A stretch of 64,000 nucleotides of DNA from Chitinophaga varians (GCF_014529945.1 NZ_JACVFB010000004.1:558001-622000); one strand, 5' to 3'. Shown: positions 1-9,630, numbered from the stretch's first letter. The notes: a model not told the origin generated them from the letters alone. Program-made: numbers and translations.

Positions 1-1129
1 CATGGTGACAGCCGGCGTATACCTGATAGCCCGTATGCATGTGATCTTTGAATTATCGCCGGCTGCACAAACCGCTACGGCTGTAATCGGCGCGGTTACG
101 CTGCTGATGGCAGGTGTCAGTGCCCTTGTGCAAACAGACATCAAGAGGGTACTGGCGTATTCCACCATCAGCCAGATCGGATATATGTTCCTCGCACTGG
201 GCTGTGGCGCCTGGTCGGCAGCCATATTCCACTTTGTGACACATGCTTTCTTTAAAGCCTTGTTGTTTATGAGTGCAGGCGCAGTGATTGTGGCGCTGCA
301 TCATGAGCAGGACATGTTTAAAATGGGCGGACTGAAAAAGACGTTACCGGGTGTGTTCTGGGTATTCCTGATTGGTTGCGCTTCGCTGACGGCGATACCA
401 TTCGTGACAGCAGGCTTCTACAGCAAAGATCAGATCATCTGGCTGTCGCTGGCTGCTGCCGGCGGACATAAAGTTTACTGGCTGGCAGGTGTGTTGGGGG
501 CTTTGTTGACCGGCATGTATACTTTCCGCATGTTTTTTCTCGTGTTCTATGGGGAGGCCAAAACGGCCGTGCATCATATACCCGGTCCCGTGATGATGGT
601 GCCCTTGTATATCCTTGCAGGACTCTCTACTGTAGCCGGGTTTATAGAACTGCCGCATACGCTGGGGCACGTAACATTGTTCAGTAACTGGCTGACGCCG
701 GTGTTGCCAACGGTGCAGATGGCGCTGGAAAGTACGGCCCTGGAATGGCTATCGCAGCTGATATCTGCGGTATTGGCACTGGGCGGTATATGGCTGGCTT
801 ATGTATGGGTGATGAAAAGGCCACAGGGCATGGTGGATTTTCTCAGCATGCCGGGGCAGGTATGGTTACAGGGCTTCTGGCGACGCGGCTGGGATATGGA
901 TGCGCTTTATAATGCCCTGATTGTACAACCTTTTGTGTATCTCTCTAACATCAATCGTAAAGATTTGATCGATAAAATATATACCGGAATGGCGCAGCTG
1001 ACGGAAGCGTGTCATAACGCGATGGCACGTACGCAAAGCGGCATCCTCCGATGGTATATCATGGGGGTGGTATTAGGCGCAGTGGCCATCTTGTCGGTAT
1101 TGATATGGCGACTGCATGAGGTATCCTAA
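1..1129 (+). CDS. nuoL: NADH-quinone oxidoreductase subunit L, 3' part (truncated by window edge)
   Basis: This is the C-terminal 375 residues of the largest antiporter-like membrane subunit of complex I, which couples quinone reduction to proton pumping in the inner membrane. The frame is open to the window edge and full-length NuoL is about 600-650 residues, so the true start lies outside and the first ATG is internal. Visible hallmarks are the broken-helix segment with QTDIKRVLAYSTISQIGY, then HAFFKALLFMSAG, a run of hydrophobic helices, and a C-terminal stretch fitting the long lateral helix plus the last TM anchor. nuoM follows after 24 bp in the same direction, as in the usual nuoL-M-N order. 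The assignment is secure; only the length is unknown. Confidence 0.96.
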   Translation, partial: MVTAGVYLIARMHVIFELSPAAQTATAVIGAVTLLMAGVSALVQTDIKRVLAYSTISQIGYMFLALGCGAWSAAIFHFVTHAFFKALLFMSAGAVIVALHHEQDMFKMGGLKKTLPGVFWVFLIGCASLTAIPFVTAGFYSKDQIIWLSLAAAGGHKVYWLAGVLGALLTGMYTFRMFFLVFYGEAKTAVHHIPGPVMMVPLYILAGLSTVAGFIELPHTLGHVTLFSNWLTPVLPTVQMALESTALEWLSQLISAVLALGGIWLAYVWVMKRPQGMVDFLSMPGQVWLQGFWRRGWDMDALYNALIVQPFVYLSNINRKDLIDKIYTGMAQLTEACHNAMARTQSGILRWYIMGVVLGAVAILSVLIWRLHEVS

Positions 1130-1153
1130 CGTTAACGGCTAAATGTTGAAATA

Positions 1154-2605
1154 ATGATTCTCCTGTTACTGATCACCATTCCGTTGGCTGGCGGACTGTT
1201 GTCCTGGATAGCGGCAGCACGGAATACACTGTGGTCAAGATATATAGCACTGGCGTGCCTGTTGACAGATCTGGCGATAGCAGGCCAGATATGGGCTACG
1301 CATCCGGCTTCCGGTGGTCGATGGTTATACCAGTACAAGGTAGACTGGGTACCGCATTTTGGCATCAGTCTGAACCTGGCAATGGACGGGCTGTCGTTGC
1401 TGATGCTGGTACTTACCTTTTTCCTCGGTGCACTGGCCGTGCTGATCTCATGGAAAGAGATCAACCAGCGTGTGGGCTTTTTCCATTTTAACCTGCTGTT
1501 TGTGCTGGCAGGCATCACCGGCGTGTTCCTGACGATGGACCTTTTCCTTTTTTATTTTTTCTGGGAGATGATGCTGATACCGATGTATTTCCTGATCGGT
1601 ATCTGGGGACACGAGCACAGGGAATATGCGGCCAATAAGTTTTTCCTTTTCACGCAGGCCGGCGGCCTGTTGATGTTGCTGGCTATTCTGGCATTGTACT
1701 TTATCCATGGCGCTAACACCGGCGTATATACGTATGATTATTTTTCGCTGTTACATACACCTATGCAACAGGAAACCGCCCGCTGGCTGATGCTGGGCTT
1801 CCTGATTGCGTTCCTGGTGAAGTTGCCGGCAGTACCTTTTCATACGTGGTTGCCGGATGCGCATACCGAAGCGCCAACAGCGGGTAGTGTCATCCTGGCG
1901 GGCCTGTTACTGAAAACAGGCGCCTATGGTATCCTGCGGCTGGTATTGCCATTGTTTCCGGAGGCATCCGTTTACTTTGCGCCGTGGATCATGTTCCTGG
2001 GTGTGTTGGGCATCATTTACGGCGGAATGCTGGCTTATGCGCAAACGGACCTGAAGCGGCTGATAGCCTACACGAGTGTGAGCCATATGGGCTTTGTGCT
2101 GGTGGGTGCTTTTTCTTTCAATGTGCTGGCCTACGAAGGAGTAGTGATGCAAATGATTGCGCATGGCATCAGTACGGGGGCCTTGTTTATCATCGCGGGT
2201 GCGCTGTACGAACGTATCCATACCCGCAACATACAGGAGATGGGCGGGCTATGGTCGAAGATGCCGGTGATGGGGAGCGCTGCCATGATATTTGTGATGG
2301 CGTCGCTGGGCCTGCCGGGCCTGGGCAATTTTGTAGCGGAATTCCTTATCCTGCTGGGCAGCTGGCAGGCCAACCGCTGGATCACTATTTTCGCTGCCAT
2401 CGGACTGGTGGTGGCTACGGCCTATTCACTACGTATTATGCAGAAAGTGTTCTTCGGGCCGGGCGACCGGCAATATGCTTTACCGGACCTCAACAAACGG
2501 GAGCTGGTGATCATTGTGGCATTAGTGATGGCCATTCTGCTATTGGGATTACATCCGCAACCGGTTTTGAATACTTCTCAAAAAACAGATTATGTCGTTC
2601 GCTGA
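1154..2605 (+). CDS. nuoM: NADH-quinone oxidoreductase subunit M
   Basis: Proton-pumping antiporter-like subunit of respiratory complex I, 483 residues (family usually about 480-510) and almost wholly transmembrane. Family signatures are present: FFWEMMLIPMYFLIG with the essential glutamate in TM5, the lysine in AFLVKLPAVPFHTWLPDAH, and QTDLKRLIAYTSVSHMGF in the broken helix. ATG at 1154 gives a normal hydrophobic N-terminus. The 3' end overlaps the nuoN start by 14 bp, so the two are probably translationally coupled. Nothing is missing from the catalytic set. Confidence 0.97.
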   Translation: MILLLLITIPLAGGLLSWIAAARNTLWSRYIALACLLTDLAIAGQIWATHPASGGRWLYQYKVDWVPHFGISLNLAMDGLSLLMLVLTFFLGALAVLISWKEINQRVGFFHFNLLFVLAGITGVFLTMDLFLFYFFWEMMLIPMYFLIGIWGHEHREYAANKFFLFTQAGGLLMLLAILALYFIHGANTGVYTYDYFSLLHTPMQQETARWLMLGFLIAFLVKLPAVPFHTWLPDAHTEAPTAGSVILAGLLLKTGAYGILRLVLPLFPEASVYFAPWIMFLGVLGIIYGGMLAYAQTDLKRLIAYTSVSHMGFVLVGAFSFNVLAYEGVVMQMIAHGISTGALFIIAGALYERIHTRNIQEMGGLWSKMPVMGSAAMIFVMASLGLPGLGNFVAEFLILLGSWQANRWITIFAAIGLVVATAYSLRIMQKVFFGPGDRQYALPDLNKRELVIIVALVMAILLLGLHPQPVLNTSQKTDYVVR

Positions 2606-4031
2606 TTTCATAAGCCTCGGGCCATTGATCACCCTGTTCACCGCCGTGGTGATTTCCATGTTGCTGATTGCTATCAGACGCAATCACCGGATTACGTACG
2701 CCTTTTCGTTATTGGCCTACCTGATGGCGCTGACGGCTATCATACCGGCGATGTTGTATATCCCGCATACGGTGCCGCCACTGTTGGTAGTGGATGAGTT
2801 TTCACTCTTCAATACCGGATTGGTACTGACATCGGGTTTTATCATCTTACTGTTATCCTACAACTATTTTGAAGAGCGGGAAGAACGCAAGGAAGAATAT
2901 TACCTGTTGTTACCGCTGGCCACCACCGGCGCCCTGGTATTGGTGGTGAGCCGTCATTTTATGTCTTTGTTTCTTGGTCTGGAGATACTCAGTATCAGTT
3001 TGTATGGACTGATAGCTTATCTCCGGGCGCGTGAACGCTCAGACGAGGCGGGTATCAAGTACCTGATACTGGCGGCTTTGTCTTCTGCGTTCCTGTTGTT
3101 TGGTATGGCGCTCGTATATGCCTTTACGGGGCATATGGATTTTCCGGGTATCGGCGCAGCGTTGCGGCAAGCGGGATATATACCCGTCACCGTGCTGGCG
3201 GGCTTTGGTATGATGCTGATCGGCATCGGTTTCAAACTGGGAGTAGTGCCGTTCCACATGTGGGCGCCTGATATCTACGAAGGCGCTCCGTTGCCGGTAT
3301 CCGCTTTTATCGCTACGATCTCCAAAGGTGGTATGCTGGTGGTGCTGATTCGCTTTTATGTGGATATTCACGGCAACGACTACTCGATGATATGGTGGAT
3401 GCTGGCGATTGTGGCGGTGGCTTCTATGTTTGTGGGCAACTGGCTGGCGTTGACACAACAAAATATAAAACGTATACTGGCTTATTCTTCAATAGCCCAT
3501 ATGGGCTACATTCTGGTTGCTTTTCTTTCAGGTGTGCAGACGGGGCTGGAGGCAATTTCTTTTTATCTGGTGGCCTATTTTATTACCAGCATTGGTGCTT
3601 TCGGCGTGTTGATCGTGATGAGCAGTAGTGTGCAGGATGCGGAAACATTAGACGATTACCGCGGTATGTTCTGGCGTTATCCCTGGGTGGCGACGGTATT
3701 CACAGCCATGTTGCTGTCTCTGGCAGGGATCCCGCTGACGGCGGGGTTTATCGGGAAATTTTATATCGTGATGGCTGGGGTGAACGGACACATGTGGTTC
3801 CTGTTGTTTATGCTGGTCATCAACAGTGTGATCGGCCTGTATTATTATATCCGCATTATTGCCATGATGTTTAAAACACCGGCTACAGGGGAGGTGACTT
3901 ATATCAAACCCTCGCTGCCTGTAGCCGGTAATATCACGCTGATGTTGCTGACACTGATATTGATAGGACTGGGGGTATACCCCACGGCGATGATGCAACT
4001 GATCCAGCAGATGATGAAAATGATTGTTTAA
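2592..4031 (+). CDS. nuoN: NADH-quinone oxidoreductase subunit N
   Basis: Third antiporter-like subunit of complex I, 479 residues, and the last gene of the nuo operon here. It carries the family patterns LFLGLEILSISLYGL (TM5 glutamate), GFKLGVVPFHMWAPDIYEG (lysine plus the HMWAPD motif) and QQNIKRILAYSSIAHMGYI. The start overlaps the end of nuoM by 14 bp. Its TAA stop overlaps the stop of the opposing receptor gene: the four bases ttaa at 4028-4031 serve both strands. No separate terminator fits between them, so transcription must end inside one of the two genes or by read-through. Confidence 0.97.
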   Translation: MSFADFISLGPLITLFTAVVISMLLIAIRRNHRITYAFSLLAYLMALTAIIPAMLYIPHTVPPLLVVDEFSLFNTGLVLTSGFIILLLSYNYFEEREERKEEYYLLLPLATTGALVLVVSRHFMSLFLGLEILSISLYGLIAYLRARERSDEAGIKYLILAALSSAFLLFGMALVYAFTGHMDFPGIGAALRQAGYIPVTVLAGFGMMLIGIGFKLGVVPFHMWAPDIYEGAPLPVSAFIATISKGGMLVVLIRFYVDIHGNDYSMIWWMLAIVAVASMFVGNWLALTQQNIKRILAYSSIAHMGYILVAFLSGVQTGLEAISFYLVAYFITSIGAFGVLIVMSSSVQDAETLDDYRGMFWRYPWVATVFTAMLLSLAGIPLTAGFIGKFYIVMAGVNGHMWFLLFMLVINSVIGLYYYIRIIAMMFKTPATGEVTYIKPSLPVAGNITLMLLTLILIGLGVYPTAMMQLIQQMMKMIV

Positions 4032-6466
4032 CCCGCCCTTTTCTGTTCGTCACTGGTACCTGTCTTTCTCTCACGGGCGGCCTTGATGCTACTGTTTCCA
4101 AAACGGTAGCTGAAATAGATGCTGGCTGTTCTGAATTGCCATGTATTGAAGATGTGCAGCGCCAGATTGCTGTATTGGGCAATACCTCTGTAGGATTCAT
4201 TCCGCAGGATATTGTTGTAGTTGAATTTGATGGTGGCTTTTTTATCCCAGAAGGTTTTCTGTATGCCCAGGTTCAGGTTGTATTCAGCATATCCTTTGAA
4301 GATGGCATACACGAAAGGTGAATTATAGTAACCGGCTACTTCCAGCTTAAAGTCCTTCGGCAGCGTAATGGTATTGGTGCTGTTGAAGCTGTAGGTAAAG
4401 CTGTGGGTCATTTCCGGCTGGTTCTTATTATTGGTAAAGAAGTAGTCGTTATAGGCAGCATTCATATTGTTGTCGCTCATCCACCATTTGGTGACCTGGA
4501 AAGGCAGTGTCACCGCGAGGCTGTACACATGGCTTTTCTTGTAGTTCATCAGGGTGCTGGTGGAGGTTTTGGCGCTATCGTCCTGATACAGGAATTCGTT
4601 GATCACATCAGTAGTGCGGTTGTATCCCAGCGTAGCGATGTATTTGTCTTTGAAGGTATACGCCAGCTCCACATTGTTGGTGTATTGCGGCTGCAGGTAA
4701 GGGTTACCGCGGAAGAAGGTATATCTGTCGAGGTAGAACATGAACGGATTCAGCTGGCTGTATTCCGGGCGTTCGATACGGCGGGAGTAAGCGAGACTGA
4801 TTTTGTTGTTGTCGTTCAGTTTTTGATCGATGGTGAGGTTGGGGAAGAAGTCGGTGTAGTTACGTACTACCTGACTTTTGAGTGTTACGGAATACCCGTC
4901 GGATTTGGTATTCTCTATCCTCAATCCGCCCTGGATGCTTGTTTTAGGCGTCAATTGTTTTTTATAGCTGGCATAGGCAGCATATACATCTTCCTGATAT
5001 TTAAATTCATTGCTTTGGCTGGGCGCAAAGATATATTCGCCGTTTTTGAGGGAATCATAGGCCAGTCTGTTGGTAGTGGTCACCAGGCTGGCTTTTAAAC
5101 CCGCTTCTACTTTACCATTTTTGCCCAACGGCCAGGCGAAATCGCCTTTCAGGCTTTTGATGGTGATTTGTGTGGCACCCTGGTTACGGATGCCATTGGG
5201 ATTGCGTACCCGTTGGCTTTTTACGTCCAGCATACTGTCGTTCAGCACCAGGGACCGGTCGGCGTTGAAGCGGGCATAATCCGCGTCCACACTGTATTCG
5301 CGGCCGGCCGTATCCAGTACTGCCTTGTAGTTCAGGTTGATGGCGATATTATTGAAGTGGTTATTGTTGGTCGTGTAGGAGTTGACGATGGAATCTGCCA
5401 GTGCGCCCGGCGTGTTCATGAAATTGGTCTTACTATAAATCTGGTTATTAAAACGGTTCTTAAATCCGTTAACCAATACACCGATGGTGTGTTTGTCGCT
5501 AATGAAATAATCCAGTCCGATTTTGGCGGCATTACGCTGGAATCGGTTCCGCTGGAAGATATCCTGTGTTTGTTCGGTGACAACGCCTTTGTCGTTGAAC
5601 GCTCTGCTGTATTTACGGGTGATCTGGAAAGGCCGGTCTGTTCTGCCGAGATCGCCGAAGAGGTTGAATCTGGTGGTGCGCCAGTTGAAGTTGCCATTGG
5701 CGCTGTAGCTGCCGTAGCGGGACTGTGACAGGGTTGCATTTACGGAACCGTTGATGCCCGTGAGCTTGCCTTTTTTGGTTTTTATGTTGATGATACCGCC
5801 ATTGCCGGATGCATCGTATTTGGCGGAGGGGCTGGTCAGAATTTCTATCTGTGCGATAGACTCGCCGGGGGTGTTTTTCAGCAGGTTGGTGAGGTCTTCA
5901 CCGCTGAGGTAAGTGAGTTTCCCATCGATCATTACGGTCACGGTCTGGCCTTTCATTTTCACATTTTCATTGTTGTCGACCTGTACGCCGGGGGCTCTCT
6001 TCAGGATGTCGAGTGCGCTGTTGCCCACGGCGGTAACGCTGCTTTCCACATTGAGCACGGTTTTGCCGGCGCTTTTTTCGATGAAAGGCTTGGTGGCGGT
6101 CACATTCACCGTTTGCAGGCTCTTGGAGAGCGGTTGCAGGGCGATGGCCGGGAGGCTGACGGTGCTGTGGGAGGCATCCACGGCGAAATTAGCCGCATAA
6201 TGGGTGTTAAAGCCCATCTGGGATACCTGCAGGTAGTATTGTCCGAAGGGTATTTTTTCAAAACGGCCCTCGCCGGATTCGGAGCTCATTTCCCCTTTTA
6301 CCTGGGCGGAATCCTGCGTCTTGCGCAAAAGTACGCTGGCAAAGGGAAGTGGCTTGCCGGTGGCGTCTGTTATTTTAAAGGAGATGGTGCCGGTAGGATT
6401 TTTTTGTGCGAAAGTACCCATGATAACGGACATGAGTATCCCCAGCACGACGATGAACTTTTTCAT
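4028..6466 (-). CDS. TonB-dependent receptor-like outer-membrane beta-barrel protein
   Basis: Protein of 812 residues with a signal peptide (MKKFIVVLGILMSVIMGTFA, cleavage near residue 20). A carboxypeptidase-regulatory-like beta-sandwich follows at about 24-115, then a plug domain at about 120-235 (pattern SALDILKRAPGVQVDN, then the YDASGNGGIINI type end), then a beta-barrel of the OMP_b-brl_3 kind ending in ASIYFSYRFG. A charged tail with KAARERKTGTSDEQ follows the last strand, common in this subfamily. Such proteins sit in the outer membrane and are thought to import or export ligands, but the ligand cannot be read from sequence. There is no SusD partner, so it is not a classical SusCD pair. 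It stands alone, converging on nuoN. Confidence 0.88.
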   Translation of the reverse strand: MKKFIVVLGILMSVIMGTFAQKNPTGTISFKITDATGKPLPFASVLLRKTQDSAQVKGEMSSESGEGRFEKIPFGQYYLQVSQMGFNTHYAANFAVDASHSTVSLPAIALQPLSKSLQTVNVTATKPFIEKSAGKTVLNVESSVTAVGNSALDILKRAPGVQVDNNENVKMKGQTVTVMIDGKLTYLSGEDLTNLLKNTPGESIAQIEILTSPSAKYDASGNGGIINIKTKKGKLTGINGSVNATLSQSRYGSYSANGNFNWRTTRFNLFGDLGRTDRPFQITRKYSRAFNDKGVVTEQTQDIFQRNRFQRNAAKIGLDYFISDKHTIGVLVNGFKNRFNNQIYSKTNFMNTPGALADSIVNSYTTNNNHFNNIAINLNYKAVLDTAGREYSVDADYARFNADRSLVLNDSMLDVKSQRVRNPNGIRNQGATQITIKSLKGDFAWPLGKNGKVEAGLKASLVTTTNRLAYDSLKNGEYIFAPSQSNEFKYQEDVYAAYASYKKQLTPKTSIQGGLRIENTKSDGYSVTLKSQVVRNYTDFFPNLTIDQKLNDNNKISLAYSRRIERPEYSQLNPFMFYLDRYTFFRGNPYLQPQYTNNVELAYTFKDKYIATLGYNRTTDVINEFLYQDDSAKTSTSTLMNYKKSHVYSLAVTLPFQVTKWWMSDNNMNAAYNDYFFTNNKNQPEMTHSFTYSFNSTNTITLPKDFKLEVAGYYNSPFVYAIFKGYAEYNLNLGIQKTFWDKKATIKFNYNNILRNESYRGIAQYSNLALHIFNTWQFRTASIYFSYRFGNSSIKAARERKTGTSDEQKRAG

Positions 6467-6529
6467 ACTATCGTTTAGATTTTTCTCAGAAGCGATTCCA
6501 ACAAGTTGATTAGGAAGACAGTCTATTGG

Positions 6530-6808
6530 TTACTGCCGGATCTGGTTTTGTGAACGGTATATATCGAATATAGTTTTTACAGCATCTTGAATGGGTTCAG
6601 TCCTCAGCTGCACATTATCGGGGCTAACGGTGGCATTGACCTGGGCGGTGGGTGGAATACCAGGGCAATTGGCATGTGTTATCACAAATAAAGGCAGCAT
6701 GTCTGGCGGACTGCTCTGTACCGGCGCCATATCTTTCAGCAGGCCCTTACAGGCCACAACCAATGCAATACAGCAGGTAACAATCAGCAACAGGGCGACT
6801 TTTTTCAT
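6530..6808 (-). CDS. small putative lipoprotein, function unknown
   Basis: I do not recognise the family. The predicted product of about 92 residues begins MKKVALLLIVTCCIALVVAC, a lipoprotein signal with a lipobox-like LVVAC and the lipid-bearing cysteine at residue 20. The mature part is short, proline-rich and polar, with one further cysteine. An in-frame ATG four codons upstream (6820) is possible, but the MKK start gives the better signal peptide. It lies 63 bp upstream of the receptor gene on the same strand, so the two could be co-transcribed, and it would then be tethered to the membrane near that receptor. That link is inference. Confidence 0.6.
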   Translation of the reverse strand: MKKVALLLIVTCCIALVVACKGLLKDMAPVQSSPPDMLPLFVITHANCPGIPPTAQVNATVSPDNVQLRTEPIQDAVKTIFDIYRSQNQIRQ

Positions 6809-7018
6809 ATCATAGCGCATTTAACATCTTAAAGACGACTTGTCTGAAAAAAGGTTGCACCTCCGGGCAAAAAATTTTTTTTCCAGTGGGTGCAGGGGCT
6901 CATATCCAATCTCAAAGCAGTGGAAACCAATATAAAATTAAGCAGGGAATTGATTCAGGAACGGGGAATGGTATGGTTGTTAAAATCCGGGGATAAGCGG
7001 TTGGTTCTCGCAAAGAAA

Positions 7019-7174
7019 TCACGCAAAGGCGCTAAGCAGCAAAGACGCAAAGATGATGCAAGCGAACAGAGAAAACAAAGGAGCGGAGATCACATTTGAT
7101 CTCCGCTCCTTTGCTTTCTTATAATTCTTAAAGATTTATTCTTTGCGTCTTTGCTGCTTAGCGCCTTTGCGTGA
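7019..7174. repeat. perfect 35-bp inverted repeat pair (7019-7053 / 7140-7174)
   Basis: Arms 7019-7053 and 7140-7174 are exact reverse complements. The arm contains the words cgcaaaggcgctaagcag and caaagacgcaaag. The 86-bp centre contains its own hairpin (7076-7113). The right arm ends four bases before the stop of the aspartokinase gene. There is no transposase or target duplication, so it looks like a non-coding repeat element of REP/MITE type rather than an IS. The family name is unknown to me. Confidence 0.8.
7076..7113. terminator. strong hairpin, probable bidirectional terminator
   Basis: A near-perfect stem of 17 bp (caaaggagcggagatca and its complement) around a loop of four bases, centred at about 7094. 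T-rich sequence follows on the plus side (tgctttcttataattctta) and on the minus side (tttgttttctct). It lies 65 bp beyond the aspartokinase stop on the minus strand, so it probably ends that transcript. Confidence 0.6.
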
Positions 7175-7177
7175 ACC

Positions 7178-8446
7178 CTACTTCTTGAGCAGCCGTTGTA
7201 CGGTTACCTGAGAGCGCTGTTCCAGCAACACCGTATGGTGGTTGCTGAGGTCTTCCAGGAGGCCGTCCTGGTAGTAACGCACGGTCAGCAGTTCGAGGGA
7301 TTCGTTGTAAGAGATTTTAAAGTCGTTATGCAACGCTTTGATCAGCAGCTCAATCTTTTCCGGATTATGGTCAATACAGCAGGAGAAGGTGATGGCGCCG
7401 TTCTGCATCAGGTTGATCTTCACTTTCAGCCGGTGGAAAGTTTCATAGATATCGCTGATCTTATCTTCTGTGATAAAAGCGTAGTCTTTGGAAGTAAGGG
7501 TCAGCAATACCTGGTTCCTTTTCAGCACAATGATAGGAGGCAGCTGCCGGGTGTCTGCCTGTTCCTTGATGATGGTGCCGGGCAGGTTCTTATCGAGGAA
7601 ACATTTTACCAGCAGCGGGATCTGTTTGTTCTGTAAGGGTTTGATGGTTTTCGGGTGAATCACCTGGGCACCATAGTAAGCCATTTCAATCACTTCCCCG
7701 TAGCTGATCTCCGGAATATTGACGGTATTGGGGAACAGTTTAGGGTCGGCATTTTTGAGGCCTTCCACGTCTTTCCAGATAGTCTGACTTTCAGCATCGA
7801 GCATATTGGCGAATACGGCGGCGGAGTAGTCGGAACCTTCCCGGCCCAGCGTCACGCTTTCGTTCTGGTCGGTGCTGCCGATAAAGCCCTGTGCAATCAC
7901 GATGTTGGTCTGATTAAACAACGGCACTACTTTTTCGGTCACCTGTTTCTGGGTAAAGGCCCAGTCGATATTGGCATCCCGGAAGTTATCGTCGGTACGG
8001 AACACGTCCCGGACATCTACCCAGGTATTGGATAAACCTATGGTGTTAAAGAAGGCGCTGACGATAGCGGTACTGAGTAGTTCGCCCATGCCTACCAGCT
8101 GATCATAGTAGTAATCATAAGCCCTGATCGGTTTTTCGCCCAGCGTCCATTCCGCTTCGGTGAAGAATTGTTGCAGTTGCTGGAAAAGCGGATGCTGACG
8201 GGAACCCAGCAGGGACTCGGCCACCTGGATATGGTGTTGCTCCACATTGTACAGCAACTGCGCAGCGATCTCCCTTTTACGCATGTAAAAGTTCTGCGCC
8301 ACCTTTTCCAGTTCATTGGTCGTTTTACCCATGGCTGAGATAACGATCAGGAGTTTATCATCCGGAAATGACTGGACGATCTGTGCTACTTGCTTAATGC
8401 GTTCAACACTTTCTAAACTTGCGCCGCCAAACTTGAAAACCTTCAT
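7178..8446 (-). CDS. lysC: aspartate kinase (monofunctional)
   Basis: Phosphorylates L-aspartate with ATP, the first step towards lysine, threonine and methionine (and diaminopimelate for peptidoglycan); cytoplasmic. The 422-residue product starts MKVFKFGGASLESVERI with the KFGGAS nucleotide/aspartate-binding motif. It carries VTLGREGSDYSAAVFANML in the amino-acid kinase domain and ends in an ACT-type regulatory region (about 290-420). No homoserine dehydrogenase domain is fused. AAGGA lies about 12 bases before the ATG. Feedback control by lysine or threonine is usual in the family, but the effector cannot be told here. The gene symbol is by function; isozyme identity is uncertain. Confidence 0.9.
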   Translation of the reverse strand: MKVFKFGGASLESVERIKQVAQIVQSFPDDKLLIVISAMGKTTNELEKVAQNFYMRKREIAAQLLYNVEQHHIQVAESLLGSRQHPLFQQLQQFFTEAEWTLGEKPIRAYDYYYDQLVGMGELLSTAIVSAFFNTIGLSNTWVDVRDVFRTDDNFRDANIDWAFTQKQVTEKVVPLFNQTNIVIAQGFIGSTDQNESVTLGREGSDYSAAVFANMLDAESQTIWKDVEGLKNADPKLFPNTVNIPEISYGEVIEMAYYGAQVIHPKTIKPLQNKQIPLLVKCFLDKNLPGTIIKEQADTRQLPPIIVLKRNQVLLTLTSKDYAFITEDKISDIYETFHRLKVKINLMQNGAITFSCCIDHNPEKIELLIKALHNDFKISYNESLELLTVRYYQDGLLEDLSNHHTVLLEQRSQVTVQRLLKK

Positions 8447-8590
8447 ATGATAGTTTGTCCTTTTAAAAAATTATTTGGCAAAGTAAGGCAAGTTTAGAAT
8501 TGTTTTAAAATCTGTTTACAGATAAATGACATTTCCCTTAAAATAAGCGCGTATTCCTTTAATTTCGTTCCGGAAAACTGAAATAACATT

Positions 8591-9601
8591 ATGAATCACA
8601 AGGAAAAAGTAATGACGCTGGATGAATTCACCATCCAGGAATTACGTAACTATCCCGGTGCTACCGGCCAGTTGTCAGGTTTACTGCGTGATATTGGTCT
8701 GGCAGCAAAAAGGGTAAATGTGGAGGTAAACAAGGCCGGTATTGCCGATATTCTGGGCGAAGCCGGGAAAACCAATGTTCAGGGGGAATCCGTAAAGAAG
8801 CTCGACGAATTTGCCAATGAACAGTTTATCAATTCGCTGCGTACCAGCATTTACTGCTGCGGGCTGGCCTCTGAAGAGGAGGAGCACTTCATCGCTTTCA
8901 CCGACGAACACTCAAAGAAATCCAAATATGTGGTATTGCTCGATCCGTTGGACGGTTCCAGCAATATCGATGTGAATGTCTCCATCGGCACTATCTTCTC
9001 CGTTTACCGCCGCCTGTCGCCGGAAGGAGAGGAGTGTAACCTGGAAGATTTCCTGCAGCCGGGCACGCAGCAGATCGCGGCCGGTTATATCATCTACGGG
9101 TCTTCCACGATGATGGTATATGCTACGCGTCGTAGCGTACAGGGCTTCACACTCGATCCTTCCATCGGGGAGTTCTGCCTGTCGCACCCCAACCTGAAAT
9201 GCCCGCCGGAAAGCGACATCTTCTCCGTCAATGTAGGTTACTATTACCTGTATGAAGAGAGAGTACGCCAGTCCATCGATCATTTTATGGCGCGGGATGA
9301 AAACGACCGTATCTACCGGCATCGTTTCGTAGGCTGTATGGTGGCGGAAATCCATCGTACGCTGATACAGGGCGGTATCTTCATGTACCCCGCTTTCGGT
9401 AAGTACAAGTCGGGCCGTCTGCGGCTCTGTTATGAGTGTAATCCCATGTCTTTCCTCATGGAAAAAGCAGGCGGCATGGCAATGGCCAACAGCCGTCAAC
9501 GCCTGCTGGAGCTGAAACCGGCGCAGCTGCATCAGCGGGTGCCTATTTTCATCGGCTCCAAAAATATGATGGAGACCTGGAAAGACATCATGAACAAATA
9601 G
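8591..9601 (+). CDS. fbp: class I fructose-1,6-bisphosphatase
   Basis: Hydrolyses fructose-1,6-bisphosphate to fructose-6-phosphate, the committed step of gluconeogenesis; cytoplasmic and Mg-dependent. The 336-residue length is typical of class I. The metal-binding motif DPLDGSSNIDVNVSIGT is at about residue 116-132, and the sugar-phosphate region reads YPAFGKYKSGRLRLCYECNP near 260-280. ATG 8591 is annotated, but a second in-frame ATG at 8612 is preceded by AAGGA at a suitable distance and would remove seven residues. It is a single gene, divergent from aspartokinase across 144 bp and closed by a terminator at 9631-9675. Confidence 0.96.
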   Translation: MNHKEKVMTLDEFTIQELRNYPGATGQLSGLLRDIGLAAKRVNVEVNKAGIADILGEAGKTNVQGESVKKLDEFANEQFINSLRTSIYCCGLASEEEEHFIAFTDEHSKKSKYVVLLDPLDGSSNIDVNVSIGTIFSVYRRLSPEGEECNLEDFLQPGTQQIAAGYIIYGSSTMMVYATRRSVQGFTLDPSIGEFCLSHPNLKCPPESDIFSVNVGYYYLYEERVRQSIDHFMARDENDRIYRHRFVGCMVAEIHRTLIQGGIFMYPAFGKYKSGRLRLCYECNPMSFLMEKAGGMAMANSRQRLLELKPAQLHQRVPIFIGSKNMMETWKDIMNK

Positions 9602-9630
9602 CGGAACACGCTTTGTTAATTGCATATCAA

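Larger units (their letters stand above)
6809..7177. other. gene-free stretch with nested inverted repeats
   Basis: About 370 bp between the lipoprotein and aspartokinase genes. I see no convincing gene; the plus-strand ORF 6890-7099 is built largely from the repeat arms. The stretch holds an outer 35-bp inverted repeat and an inner strong hairpin, both listed separately. Confidence 0.7.

Noticed and set aside
6890..7099. Plus-strand ORF of 69 codons
   Set aside because: It is made largely of the arm and hairpin of the 35-bp inverted repeat.
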